Shown here: positions 1 through 5,157 of the stretch, piece after piece | How the letters are laid out: every line of letters begins with the position of its first letter | Numbering within the stretch: the stretch's first letter is position 1 | Assembly (NCBI GenBank): GCA_029250425.1 | Contig: JAQXFF010000326.1 | Coordinates: 1-5,157, forward strand | Reading direction: 5' to 3' | Source: Candidatus Thalassarchaeaceae archaeon | GTDB lineage: Archaea > Thermoplasmatota > Poseidoniia > Poseidoniales > Thalassarchaeaceae | Length of the DNA: 5,157 nucleotides | Program-made: the position numbers and the translations under genes | The notes under the pieces: model-generated | The model's input: the letters and a program-made list of their open reading frames with translations, nothing else | What the model was told of the DNA's origin: nothing | Database searches by the model: none

Positions 1-96
1 CTTGGCCATGGTGTGGCGCTATGTACCGCCTCTGAAGCGCGTTGCTTCACCAAAGGCATTGCAGTCAAGGTTAGAGATGGCATTGGCGAGGATTGA
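1..96 (+). CDS. Possible C-terminal end of an upstream gene (partial)
   Basis: Reading frame 1 is open from the window edge to a TGA at 94-96, giving 31 residues that end in KGIAVKVRDGIGED. The codons are rich in the RNY pattern and in first-position G (GGC ATT GCA GTC, GTT AGA GAT GGC ATT), as in the clear genes downstream. This is the reason for preferring it. Frame 2 is also open, to a TGA at 98-100, but its codons fit less well. No domain can be recognised from so short a piece, and the product is unknown. It lies 81 bases upstream of the ABC operon on the same strand. The call could be wrong, because an open stretch of this length can occur by chance. Confidence 0.35.
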   Translation, partial: LGHGVALCTASEARCFTKGIAVKVRDGIGED

Positions 97-144
97 TTGA
101 ACGTTCGATGGGATGTTTGATAGAGCATCTTGGGGTGGTCCCGT

Positions 145-167
145 CCGACGATTCGTAGAATCGACGG
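145..167. promoter_or_regulatory. Imperfect palindrome in the leader of the ABC operon
   Basis: The arms CCGACGATTC (145-154) and GAATCGACGG (158-167) are complementary except for one A/A mismatch (148/164), around a 3-base centre GTA. As DNA it could be an operator for a dimeric repressor. As RNA it could be a hairpin ending 10 bases before the ATG at 178. The right arm takes in part of the GGGG at 166-169, the only weak Shine-Dalgarno candidate for the first gene. The symmetry is seen directly. The regulatory role is inferred. Confidence 0.4.
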
Positions 168-177
168 GGTTGGTGCA

Positions 178-1182
178 ATGTCAGGGGAGTGGATTGTAGA
201 AACTCACGACCTTGTCAAGAAGTATGGAGAGCATATTGCATTGGATAGTGTCAATCTCAATATCCGTCCGGGTGCAACTGGATTGCTTGGCCCCAATGGA
301 GCGGGAAAATCGACGTTGCTCAAAACCGTGCTCGGCCTTATTGCGTTGACCAGTGGGAGTGGAAAAGTCCTCGGTCACGATATTGCGACTGAAGGGGCAA
401 AAATCCGCCAAAGAATCGGCTACATGCCCGAATATGATTGTTTAATTCCAGATATGGAGGCCATCCATCAGGTTCGATATGCAGGTGAATTATTGGGCAT
501 GAATTCAAATTCTGCAGTACAACGAGCTCACGAAGTTCTCGAATATGTCGGTTTGCGAGATCAGCGATATCGTGCAGTATCAACATTTAGCACAGGCATG
601 GAACAGGCAACAAAATTGGCTTGCTCACTGATACACGACCCTGATTTGCTGATTTGTGATGAGCCGACCAATGGATTGGATGCCAGCGCTCGAGGCTTCA
701 TGCTCGACACGTTATTCCAAGTGGTCAAGCAAGGTGGTCGGTCAATCATCATGAGCAGTCACCTGATGGATGATGTAGAGCGTATTTGTGATCGAATGCT
801 AATGATTCACAAGGGACAGGTCATTGCCCAAGGTCGGATTGAAGATTTGAAAGCCATTGATCGGGAAATCGAAATTTCAGTTTGGGGTGGCGCCAGTCGA
901 ATCGAAGAGAAATTGAAGGACATGGGTCAATCCGTTCGTCGAACTGGGCGGGTGATGCGAATCACCCGCAGCGATGAATCAACCTATGGTACCATCATTC
1001 AGGCAGCCGCTGAAACCAATGTACAAATTCGTAAGATGGAAGATTATGAACCCAGTCTAGAAGATTTGTTCATCGTTATCATGGATCGATTGGGTTACTC
1101 AGTGAAGTCAAGCAAGGATTTGCTTGATGGCCCTACACCTACAATGGATCAAGCCGCATTGCAAGGGAGGAAGGTTGCATGA
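178..1182 (+). CDS. ABC transporter ATP-binding protein, ABC-2 export type (first of two)
   Basis: A 334-residue cytoplasmic ATPase that should power the permease encoded next to it. Visible motifs are Walker A GPNGAGKST (38-46), the Q-loop region GYMPE with E85 where Gln is usual, a signature FSTGMEQ (137-143) in place of LSGGQ, Walker B LLICDEP with catalytic E162, D-loop GLD (166-168) and H-loop His195 in SSHLMDD. After about residue 225 comes a small C-terminal domain ending in PSLEDLF (292-298), as in the DUF4162-type tails of exporter ATPases, then a tail of about 30 residues not seen in the shortest family members. ATG 178 is chosen because the family normally begins a few residues before the first strand (here WIVETHDLVKKYG). 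A TTG at 130 would add 16 residues translated from the palindromic leader. The stop overlaps the next start as ATGA. The family is certain and the substrate unknown. Confidence 0.95.
   Translation: MSGEWIVETHDLVKKYGEHIALDSVNLNIRPGATGLLGPNGAGKSTLLKTVLGLIALTSGSGKVLGHDIATEGAKIRQRIGYMPEYDCLIPDMEAIHQVRYAGELLGMNSNSAVQRAHEVLEYVGLRDQRYRAVSTFSTGMEQATKLACSLIHDPDLLICDEPTNGLDASARGFMLDTLFQVVKQGGRSIIMSSHLMDDVERICDRMLMIHKGQVIAQGRIEDLKAIDREIEISVWGGASRIEEKLKDMGQSVRRTGRVMRITRSDESTYGTIIQAAAETNVQIRKMEDYEPSLEDLFIVIMDRLGYSVKSSKDLLDGPTPTMDQAALQGRKVA
1166..1170 (+). promoter_or_regulatory. Shine-Dalgarno for the first permease
   Basis: GGAGG sits 8 bases before the ATG at 1179, inside the last codons of the upstream ATPase gene. 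It supports that start and suggests translation of the permease is coupled to that of the ATPase. Confidence 0.75.
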
Positions 1183-2294
1183 GCGAGAATGACGATTTCA
1201 ATATCGAAGATATCCTCGCCGATTCATCTTCTGAACTTCCCGCTCCTGCCCCCCCCACAACATTGCCAATTCCAGCATCTCCATCTGAAGCCGAATTCAT
1301 GGGCGAATCGGGTGCAGTAACCGGAAAGGCGCGCATGGAGGCAGCCTATGGCACAGGGGATGGTGAAGGTCAGGGTATGGCAATGGTCGCTCAGTCAGCT
1401 ACTGTTCAAGCCGGGACCATCTTCCATCAAATCTATCGGCCATGGAGGGGGAATCTGAATCCACGTTGGGCACGAAATTGGTCGATATTCCGCCACCATG
1501 TGTATGGGCTGTTTAGCAAAGGACACCGGCCATGGCCAATGACAACCAAATTGTTCGTTGTCATTGTCCTCTTCGGTTCATTGCTACCGATTATCACAAT
1601 GGCCATGAGTGTACTGACAGGTCTTTCAGGTTTGATGGATTTTTACGGTGTATCTAGGGCCAACCTTTGGGGCCATGTTCTCGGTGTATTCCACAATACA
1701 TGTTGCTGGCCTTTACTAACAGCCCTCGTCGTTGGTGGCTTGATTTCAGAGGATCGGCAACATGGGACCTCTGCGATATATTTCTCAAGACCAATTACTC
1801 GAACAGATTACACCTTGATGAAGTATCTTTCAGCAGCCGTAATCCTCTCGATGATCATCGTCTTCTCATATTGTGCATATTACGCAGCAGCCATTATCCT
1901 CAACAACGAAGGTTGGGCCTACTTGCTCGATACATTCCCATTCTTCCTAGGTGGATTGGTTGCTGCCGTCATGTTGGTTGTAACCTTCACTAGCATAGGC
2001 CTAGCACTTTCCAGTCTTAGTTCAGGACGTTTCTTCCCTGCAGTAGCCTTCTTAGGTATTATTTTCGGCTCTCGAATTTTGGCTTTCCTCATCAAACTCT
2101 TGTTTGATCGTGATACTCTGTATTTACTCAGCCCTTACGACAATTTGGCTCATGTTGGACAATGGATGATGGGCCTCAACACGACATATGATTTCCCAGC
2201 AGCCTGGTCATTTGTTGCGTTGCTGTTGATGAATGGTGTATCGCTTTACATGCTCATTAGTCGAGTGAATTCATTGGAGGTGACTCGAGAATGA
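1179..2294 (+). CDS. ABC-2-like transporter permease with long cytoplasmic N-terminal tail
   Basis: A 371-residue membrane subunit, the likely partner of the ATPase just upstream. Residues 1-80 are acidic and rich in Pro, Ala and Ser (PAPAPPTTLPIPASPSEAE) with no hydrophobic segment, so probably disordered. Residues 81-123 are basic and aromatic (IYRPWRGNLNPRWARN), likely lying on the cytoplasmic face. About six helices follow, near 124-148, 166-189, 217-242, 252-282, 285-308 and 341-361. Between helices 2 and 3 is the cytoplasmic segment EDRQHGTSAIYFSRPITRTD (191-210), which matches the GT-(5)-R-PI-x-R motif of NosY/ABC-2 permeases thought to contact the ATPase. Loops between helices are short, unlike the second permease. 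The stop overlaps the next start (ATGA). A C8 run lies in codons 24-26. The family is well supported. Whether it pairs only with its own ATPase or also with the second one is not known. Confidence 0.88.
   Translation: MSENDDFNIEDILADSSSELPAPAPPTTLPIPASPSEAEFMGESGAVTGKARMEAAYGTGDGEGQGMAMVAQSATVQAGTIFHQIYRPWRGNLNPRWARNWSIFRHHVYGLFSKGHRPWPMTTKLFVVIVLFGSLLPIITMAMSVLTGLSGLMDFYGVSRANLWGHVLGVFHNTCCWPLLTALVVGGLISEDRQHGTSAIYFSRPITRTDYTLMKYLSAAVILSMIIVFSYCAYYAAAIILNNEGWAYLLDTFPFFLGGLVAAVMLVVTFTSIGLALSSLSSGRFFPAVAFLGIIFGSRILAFLIKLLFDRDTLYLLSPYDNLAHVGQWMMGLNTTYDFPAAWSFVALLLMNGVSLYMLISRVNSLEVTRE
1249..1256. repeat. C8 homopolymer inside the first permease gene
   Basis: Eight consecutive C bases encode part of the A24-P25-P26 stretch of the disordered N-terminal tail. 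A one-base slip here would shift the frame before every membrane helix. It could be a slippage site or only a proline-coding coincidence. Confidence 0.6.
2276..2283 (+). promoter_or_regulatory. Strong Shine-Dalgarno for the second ATPase
   Basis: GGAGGTGA, a full match to the expected archaeal and bacterial 16S 3' end, lies 7 bases before ATG 2291 and encodes part of the C-terminus of the first permease. The spacing favours ATG 2291 over the ATG at 2294. Confidence 0.85.
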
Positions 2295-3283
2295 TGCCAG
2301 ATTTCGACCAAGTCGGTGAAGGTCAGACACAGAAGGAGTGGCAGAAAGTACCCGAAGCTCCGGCCATAATGGTTGATCATGTATCCAAGTGGTATGGGCA
2401 AGTCATTGGACTCAATGATGTGAGTTTGGCCATCAGTGGTGGAGTCACAGGTGTACTTGGAATGAATGGTGCTGGTAAGTCGACCCTACTGAAAATAATC
2501 GTTGGCCGCTTGCGGCCTAGCCAAGGACAAATTCGGCTTTTTGGAACAGACCCATTCAAGAATCCGGCTCCGTATCACCGATTGGGATATGTTAGCGAAT
2601 CTGAGAAATTGTATGATTGGATGACAGGGCTTGATTTCGTCACCACGTTGGCCCGCTTACACGGTATGACTCGTAATGAAGCTAGAGAACGGGCAGAGCA
2701 CGTACTCGACTTTGTCGGCCTAGCAGATGTAGGGAACAAAGAGATTGGAAAGTACAGCAAAGGCATGCGTCAGCGGGTGAAAATCGCTCATGCGTTGGTG
2801 AATGACCCCGATTTGATTGTTCTTGATGAACCTCTTCAAGGATGTGACCCATTGGCGCGAACGACGATTATGAATGTCATTCGTGAACTGGGCGCGATGG
2901 GTAAAACCATTCTAGTCACCAGTCATATTCTATCTGAGATTGAGCGAATCACAGAACAGATTGTGATTCTTCACAATGGCCGCCTTCTGGCATTGGGTAA
3001 TCTACATTCTATTCGTGAATTACTAGATCACATCCCTCATCGAATCCTCTTGAGAACTCCAGATCCACGAAATCTTGGACGATCTGTGCTCCCACATCCA
3101 TCTGTTTATGGAGTGCGCTTTCCCAATCCAGAGGAATTGATTATCGAAACCAATAGCCTGTCAGATGTCCACCAAGATTTGCCCAAACTAATTGTTGAAT
3201 CTGGAGTTAAAGTCACGGCGATTGAAAATCCAGATGATAATTTACAATCACTCTTGGGATACTTGATTGGAGGTCGTTCTTGA
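2291..3283 (+). CDS. ABC transporter ATP-binding protein, ABC-2 export type (second of two)
   Basis: A 330-residue cytoplasmic ATPase, related to but clearly diverged from the first. It has an N-terminal extension of about 25 polar residues before the first strand (IMVDHVSKWYG), then Walker A GMNGAGKST (57-65, with Met where Pro is usual), a Q-loop region GYVSE with E103 replacing Gln, signature YSKGMRQRV (155-163), Walker B LIVLDEP with catalytic E180, D-loop QGCD (183-186) and H-loop His212 in TSHIL. All residues needed for ATP hydrolysis are present. The C-terminal domain (about 245-330) ends in NLQSLLGYLIGG rather than the usual LEDxF, so it is an atypical member in that part. It lies between the two permease genes, with ATGA overlap upstream and TGATG overlap downstream, and most likely serves the second permease. 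Pairing with the first ATPase as a heterodimer is possible. Confidence 0.94.
   Translation: MMPDFDQVGEGQTQKEWQKVPEAPAIMVDHVSKWYGQVIGLNDVSLAISGGVTGVLGMNGAGKSTLLKIIVGRLRPSQGQIRLFGTDPFKNPAPYHRLGYVSESEKLYDWMTGLDFVTTLARLHGMTRNEARERAEHVLDFVGLADVGNKEIGKYSKGMRQRVKIAHALVNDPDLIVLDEPLQGCDPLARTTIMNVIRELGAMGKTILVTSHILSEIERITEQIVILHNGRLLALGNLHSIRELLDHIPHRILLRTPDPRNLGRSVLPHPSVYGVRFPNPEELIIETNSLSDVHQDLPKLIVESGVKVTAIENPDDNLQSLLGYLIGGRS
3269..3274 (+). promoter_or_regulatory. Shine-Dalgarno that sets the second permease start
   Basis: GGAGGT lies 8 bases before ATG 3283 and only 5 bases before the in-frame TTG at 3280. The normal spacing and better codon favour ATG 3283. The site is within the last codons of the second ATPase gene. 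Confidence 0.8.
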
Positions 3284-4488
3284 TGCAACCTACCACTCCA
3301 CCGCCTGGGCCACCTAAGCGAGACCTTGCAGAAACAGTTTGGACAAAGTTAGATCGCAAAGCAACAGCAATCGCTGAATTTACCATGCGACAATATCGCA
3401 AGAAACGCTCAACTTGGACTGTTGGAGCCGTCGGCGTTATTCTCGTTGTGATTGTTCTCTTATTCTATATTGATGCGATGAGTGAAGGATTTGAATCTGT
3501 GGATGATGATGGGGACGGCCTCATAGATGAGGACCCTTCGACTTGGACTGATTGGGAGAACTCGCAATATGCTGGTCGTTCGATTAGTGGCCCTATGTCA
3601 GATGACGATGGTGATTGTTTAAATTTAGAATCATGGATGCGTGATTCTAATAATGACGGGGTCGATTGCAATGTGGTTTACACTTATGACAATGATGGAA
3701 TGTTAACCGCAGTTGATCCAGACATGAATGTCGATGAAGATCCGAATGATAGCGAATTCCTAGAAGAAGCAATGCACCGTTCGTTCCTTCTTGGGTTTGG
3801 GAAGTTTGGTTTCCTTTTCATCTTGGGAATCTTTGTCCCACTCTTCCTTGCAACAGGACTGATTCGGGATGAAATGGATTCAGGTACCCTTCATTATTTG
3901 GTTGGTAAACCAATCGCAAGAGCCGAGATTTTGATGTATCGTTTACTTGGATTCATTGGTTTGGCATGGCCCTATTTTGTTGCTTTATTCGTCCTATCTG
4001 CACTTGTGACAGGTATCTTTGGTCCCGGCGATTCAATTTACAGGTTCTCGGATTTGGGAATATGGTTTGGGATCTTAATCGCTACTTTCCTCACGGTTCT
4101 AGCCTATGCTGCGGTATTCATCACTTTCGGGATTGTCGCTGGTCGATACGGAGTTCTTGTTGCCCTATTGTTTGCAGTATGGGAATTCTTCATGATGTTC
4201 TTGGCAATGATTGGGACGACCAGAGATATGGGTATAGCTTCCATGTCAATTTCATTTTGGGGCTCTGAAATTATCAATTCGACCGCTTGGATCATTTGGG
4301 GTGATTATGCGATGATGTCAGGTCAATCGCTTGCAGTAGATATTGCTCTGTGGACTGTTTGGTACAGCCCATTTCCAACAAATTCACCGCTCATTAACAT
4401 GGTAGTTTCAATCGTGGTTCTGCTCATGATTACTGGGTTGTTTGTGTTGATTGGTCAATCTTCGTTCAAGAAACGAGAACTAAATTGA
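3283..4488 (+). CDS. ABC-2-like permease with a large acidic extracellular loop
   Basis: A 401-residue membrane protein starting at ATG 3283 (TGATG overlap with the ATPase gene). A Pro-rich start (PTTPPPGPPK) and a basic stretch (12-43) precede helix 1 (about 46-64), which places the N-terminus in the cytoplasm. Residues 65-167 then form a hydrophilic, Asp-rich loop predicted to be outside, with DDDGDGLIDEDP (74-85), DDDGDC (107-112), DSNNDGVDC (121-129), DNDG (136-139) and DPDMNVDEDPND (145-156). These resemble the calcium-binding loops of EF-hand, dockerin and thrombospondin type 3 repeats. Cys112 and Cys129 could form a disulfide. Further helices lie near 168-192, 221-245, 259-284, 286-311 and 371-391. 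The cytoplasmic segment between helices 2 and 3, SGTLHYLVGKPIARAE (200-215), carries the GT-(5)-K-PI-x-R motif, as in the first permease. The transport family is well supported. Calcium binding is inferred from the motifs. Confidence 0.88.
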   Translation: MQPTTPPPGPPKRDLAETVWTKLDRKATAIAEFTMRQYRKKRSTWTVGAVGVILVVIVLLFYIDAMSEGFESVDDDGDGLIDEDPSTWTDWENSQYAGRSISGPMSDDDGDCLNLESWMRDSNNDGVDCNVVYTYDNDGMLTAVDPDMNVDEDPNDSEFLEEAMHRSFLLGFGKFGFLFILGIFVPLFLATGLIRDEMDSGTLHYLVGKPIARAEILMYRLLGFIGLAWPYFVALFVLSALVTGIFGPGDSIYRFSDLGIWFGILIATFLTVLAYAAVFITFGIVAGRYGVLVALLFAVWEFFMMFLAMIGTTRDMGIASMSISFWGSEIINSTAWIIWGDYAMMSGQSLAVDIALWTVWYSPFPTNSPLINMVVSIVVLLMITGLFVLIGQSSFKKRELN

Positions 4489-4490
4489 GG
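4487..4490 (+). promoter_or_regulatory. Short Shine-Dalgarno for the fifth gene
   Basis: GAGG overlaps the TGA stop of the second permease gene and lies 7 bases before ATG 4498. It is shorter than the sites of the inner ABC genes but correctly placed, and it supports this start. Confidence 0.5.
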
Positions 4491-4497
4491 CATTGCC

Positions 4498-5157
4498 ATG
4501 GAAAAAAATCCCCCCGCTACATTTGGAGGGGACCTTTCATCACTATGGCGCTTGGATACTTTACCTCCTCTGCGTAGATTGTCGTGGTGGTGGTGGTGGT
4601 GGCTTGTCGTTTTGCCGGATGCAAAAAATCCCAAACGCAGTCGTCAATTGATGGTTTTGTGGTCAACCAAGGATGCACCCCATGTGCGAGTGAACGAGCA
4701 TGATTGGAAACCTGAAGGCCGTTTCCACATTGATGATGATGGCCGCCACACATTGCCAGGGATGGTTTGTGCTTGGTGGTATGATGGCGAAGATATGCAT
4801 GAACCCTATCTCATGCGTGAAGCTCGAATTGCTGCAATGGATGGCCAACACCCCGATTGGCCAGGTTCCGGGGAATTCTCCGGCTCGGGTGCAGTGATTC
4901 CTGTGACTGATGATGACTTGTCAATGGGTATGGCCGATGATGGGAGTCACTTTTGGTTGCGCTGTAAAGGTGACGAAAATGCAGTCGAAAATGGCGCACC
5001 TCAAGCATTCGATCTGAAAATTACACCTTGGACCAAAGCTGCCTCTTCTGCAGCCTATACAAACAATGTTTTTGGCAATGATATGGGGTATGATATCATC
5101 CGCTTACATGCTTGTAAATGTGAGGGCATGGTCGACGATAGTCACGTGCAAGGAAGT
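4498..5157 (+). CDS. Unknown protein with a six-tryptophan run (partial, 3' end missing)
   Basis: The frame is open from ATG 4498 to the window edge, 220 codons with coding-like RNY composition, so the gene is real but cut. It starts 9 bases after the permease stop, in the same frame, so it is probably in the same transcript. No signal peptide is evident. Residues 16-40 include LWRLDTLPPLRRLS, then W30-W35, then LVVLP. The hydrophobic stretch is only about 10 residues, too short for a normal transmembrane helix but suited to an interfacial or buried strand. The rest is soluble and beta-rich in character, with many aromatic and acidic residues (MVLWSTKD 52-59, CAWWYDGEDMHEPY 91-104, FDLKITPW 171-178) and a CKC at 206-208. 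The alternation of W-rich strands and FDLKITPW faintly recalls lipocalin-like CrtC/AttH proteins. That is a weak guess and no function is assigned. Confidence 0.8.
   Translation, partial: MEKNPPATFGGDLSSLWRLDTLPPLRRLSWWWWWWLVVLPDAKNPKRSRQLMVLWSTKDAPHVRVNEHDWKPEGRFHIDDDGRHTLPGMVCAWWYDGEDMHEPYLMREARIAAMDGQHPDWPGSGEFSGSGAVIPVTDDDLSMGMADDGSHFWLRCKGDENAVENGAPQAFDLKITPWTKAASSAAYTNNVFGNDMGYDIIRLHACKCEGMVDDSHVQGS
4502..4532 (-). terminator. A-tract and GC-rich hairpin, terminator-like on the minus strand
   Basis: TCCCCCC (4509-4515) pairs with GGAGGGGA (4525-4532) as a 7-base-pair stem with one bulged A (4527) and a 9-base loop. On the + strand an A7 tract (4502-4508) comes just before the stem, so read on the minus strand the hairpin is followed at once by T7, the layout of an intrinsic terminator. 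On the + strand it overlaps codons 2-12 of the fifth gene and may only affect its translation. No minus-strand gene that would need it is seen within the window. Confidence 0.3.
4585..4602. repeat. (TGG)6 trinucleotide repeat encoding W6
   Basis: Six perfect TGG units in frame with the fifth gene give Trp30-Trp35. Trp has a single codon, so any Trp run is necessarily a perfect repeat. The DNA repeat may therefore reflect protein selection, slippage expansion, or both. Confidence 0.9.

Noticed and set aside
33..49. Small hairpin TGAAGC-GCGTT-GCTTCA
   Set aside because: Only six base pairs and no following T tract. It lies within the probable upstream coding end and is likely chance.
115..122. 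TTTGATAG as an archaeal TATA box for the operon
   Set aside because: Poor match to the archaeal TATA consensus, with no clear BRE purines before it. It cannot be distinguished from background.
130..177. N-terminal extension of the first ATPase from TTG 130
   Set aside because: It adds 16 residues before the usual family start, has no ribosome site, and is translated from the palindromic leader. ATG 178 fits the family better.
3280..3282. TTG as start of the second permease
   Set aside because: ATG 3283 follows directly and has the better spacing from GGAGGT.
3502..3753. DNA-level tandem repeat in the Asp-rich loop
   Set aside because: The GAT/GAC-rich segments are similar in protein motif but differ in spacing and codons, so this is motif recurrence rather than a true nucleotide repeat.
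4517..4753. Minus-strand open frame beginning MCGGHHHQCGNG
   Set aside because: It is antisense to the fifth gene. Its His run comes from repeated GAT (Asp) codons on the + strand, and the + frame has the coding-like composition.
4700..4897. Small + strand open frame in another phase
   Set aside because: It lies wholly inside the fifth gene, with no ribosome site and poor codon pattern.
1..5157. CRISPR array, insertion sequence, tRNA or rRNA
   Set aside because: No regularly spaced repeats, no transposase-like protein, no terminal inverted repeats around a gene, and no recognisable tRNA or rRNA segments were seen.

Overview
The window looks archaeal and most resembles a marine Group II euryarchaeon (Candidatus Poseidoniales). 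This is an inference from style, not from a marker gene. The grounds are base composition slightly below 50% GC by eye, tightly overlapping genes with GGAGG-type ribosome binding sites, acidic low-complexity tails, and a membrane protein with a DDDGDGLIDEDP-type extracellular segment of the kind common in that group. No rRNA, tRNA, CRISPR array or mobile element was seen.

Layout, all on the + strand. Positions 1-96 probably hold the last 31 codons of an upstream gene. Positions 97-177 are a short leader that contains an imperfect palindrome (145-167). Four genes then follow in strict ATPase-permease-ATPase-permease order: an ABC ATPase (178-1182), a six-helix ABC-2-like permease (1179-2294), a second ABC ATPase (2291-3283) and a second permease (3283-4488). 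The stop codon of each of the first three overlaps the start of the next (ATGA, ATGA, TGATG). Each downstream start has a good Shine-Dalgarno sequence inside the last codons of the gene before it, which is the arrangement expected for translational coupling. Nine bases further on, a fifth gene starts at 4498 and runs off the end of the window (220 codons present). It carries six consecutive tryptophans near its N-terminus.

The four ABC genes probably encode two half-modules of one export or membrane-remodelling machine, either two related transporters or one heteromeric complex. No substrate-binding protein is visible, and both permeases carry the cytoplasmic GT-(5)-R/K-PI-x-R motif of ABC-2/NosY-type proteins, so export is more likely than import. 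The substrate cannot be read from the sequence. The most distinctive feature is a loop of about 100 residues, predicted to lie outside the cell, between helices 1 and 2 of the second permease. It is packed with DxDxDG-like putative calcium-binding motifs and has two cysteines. The first permease has no such loop but has a cytoplasmic disordered tail of about 80 residues. The fifth gene is of unknown function and may simply be co-transcribed.
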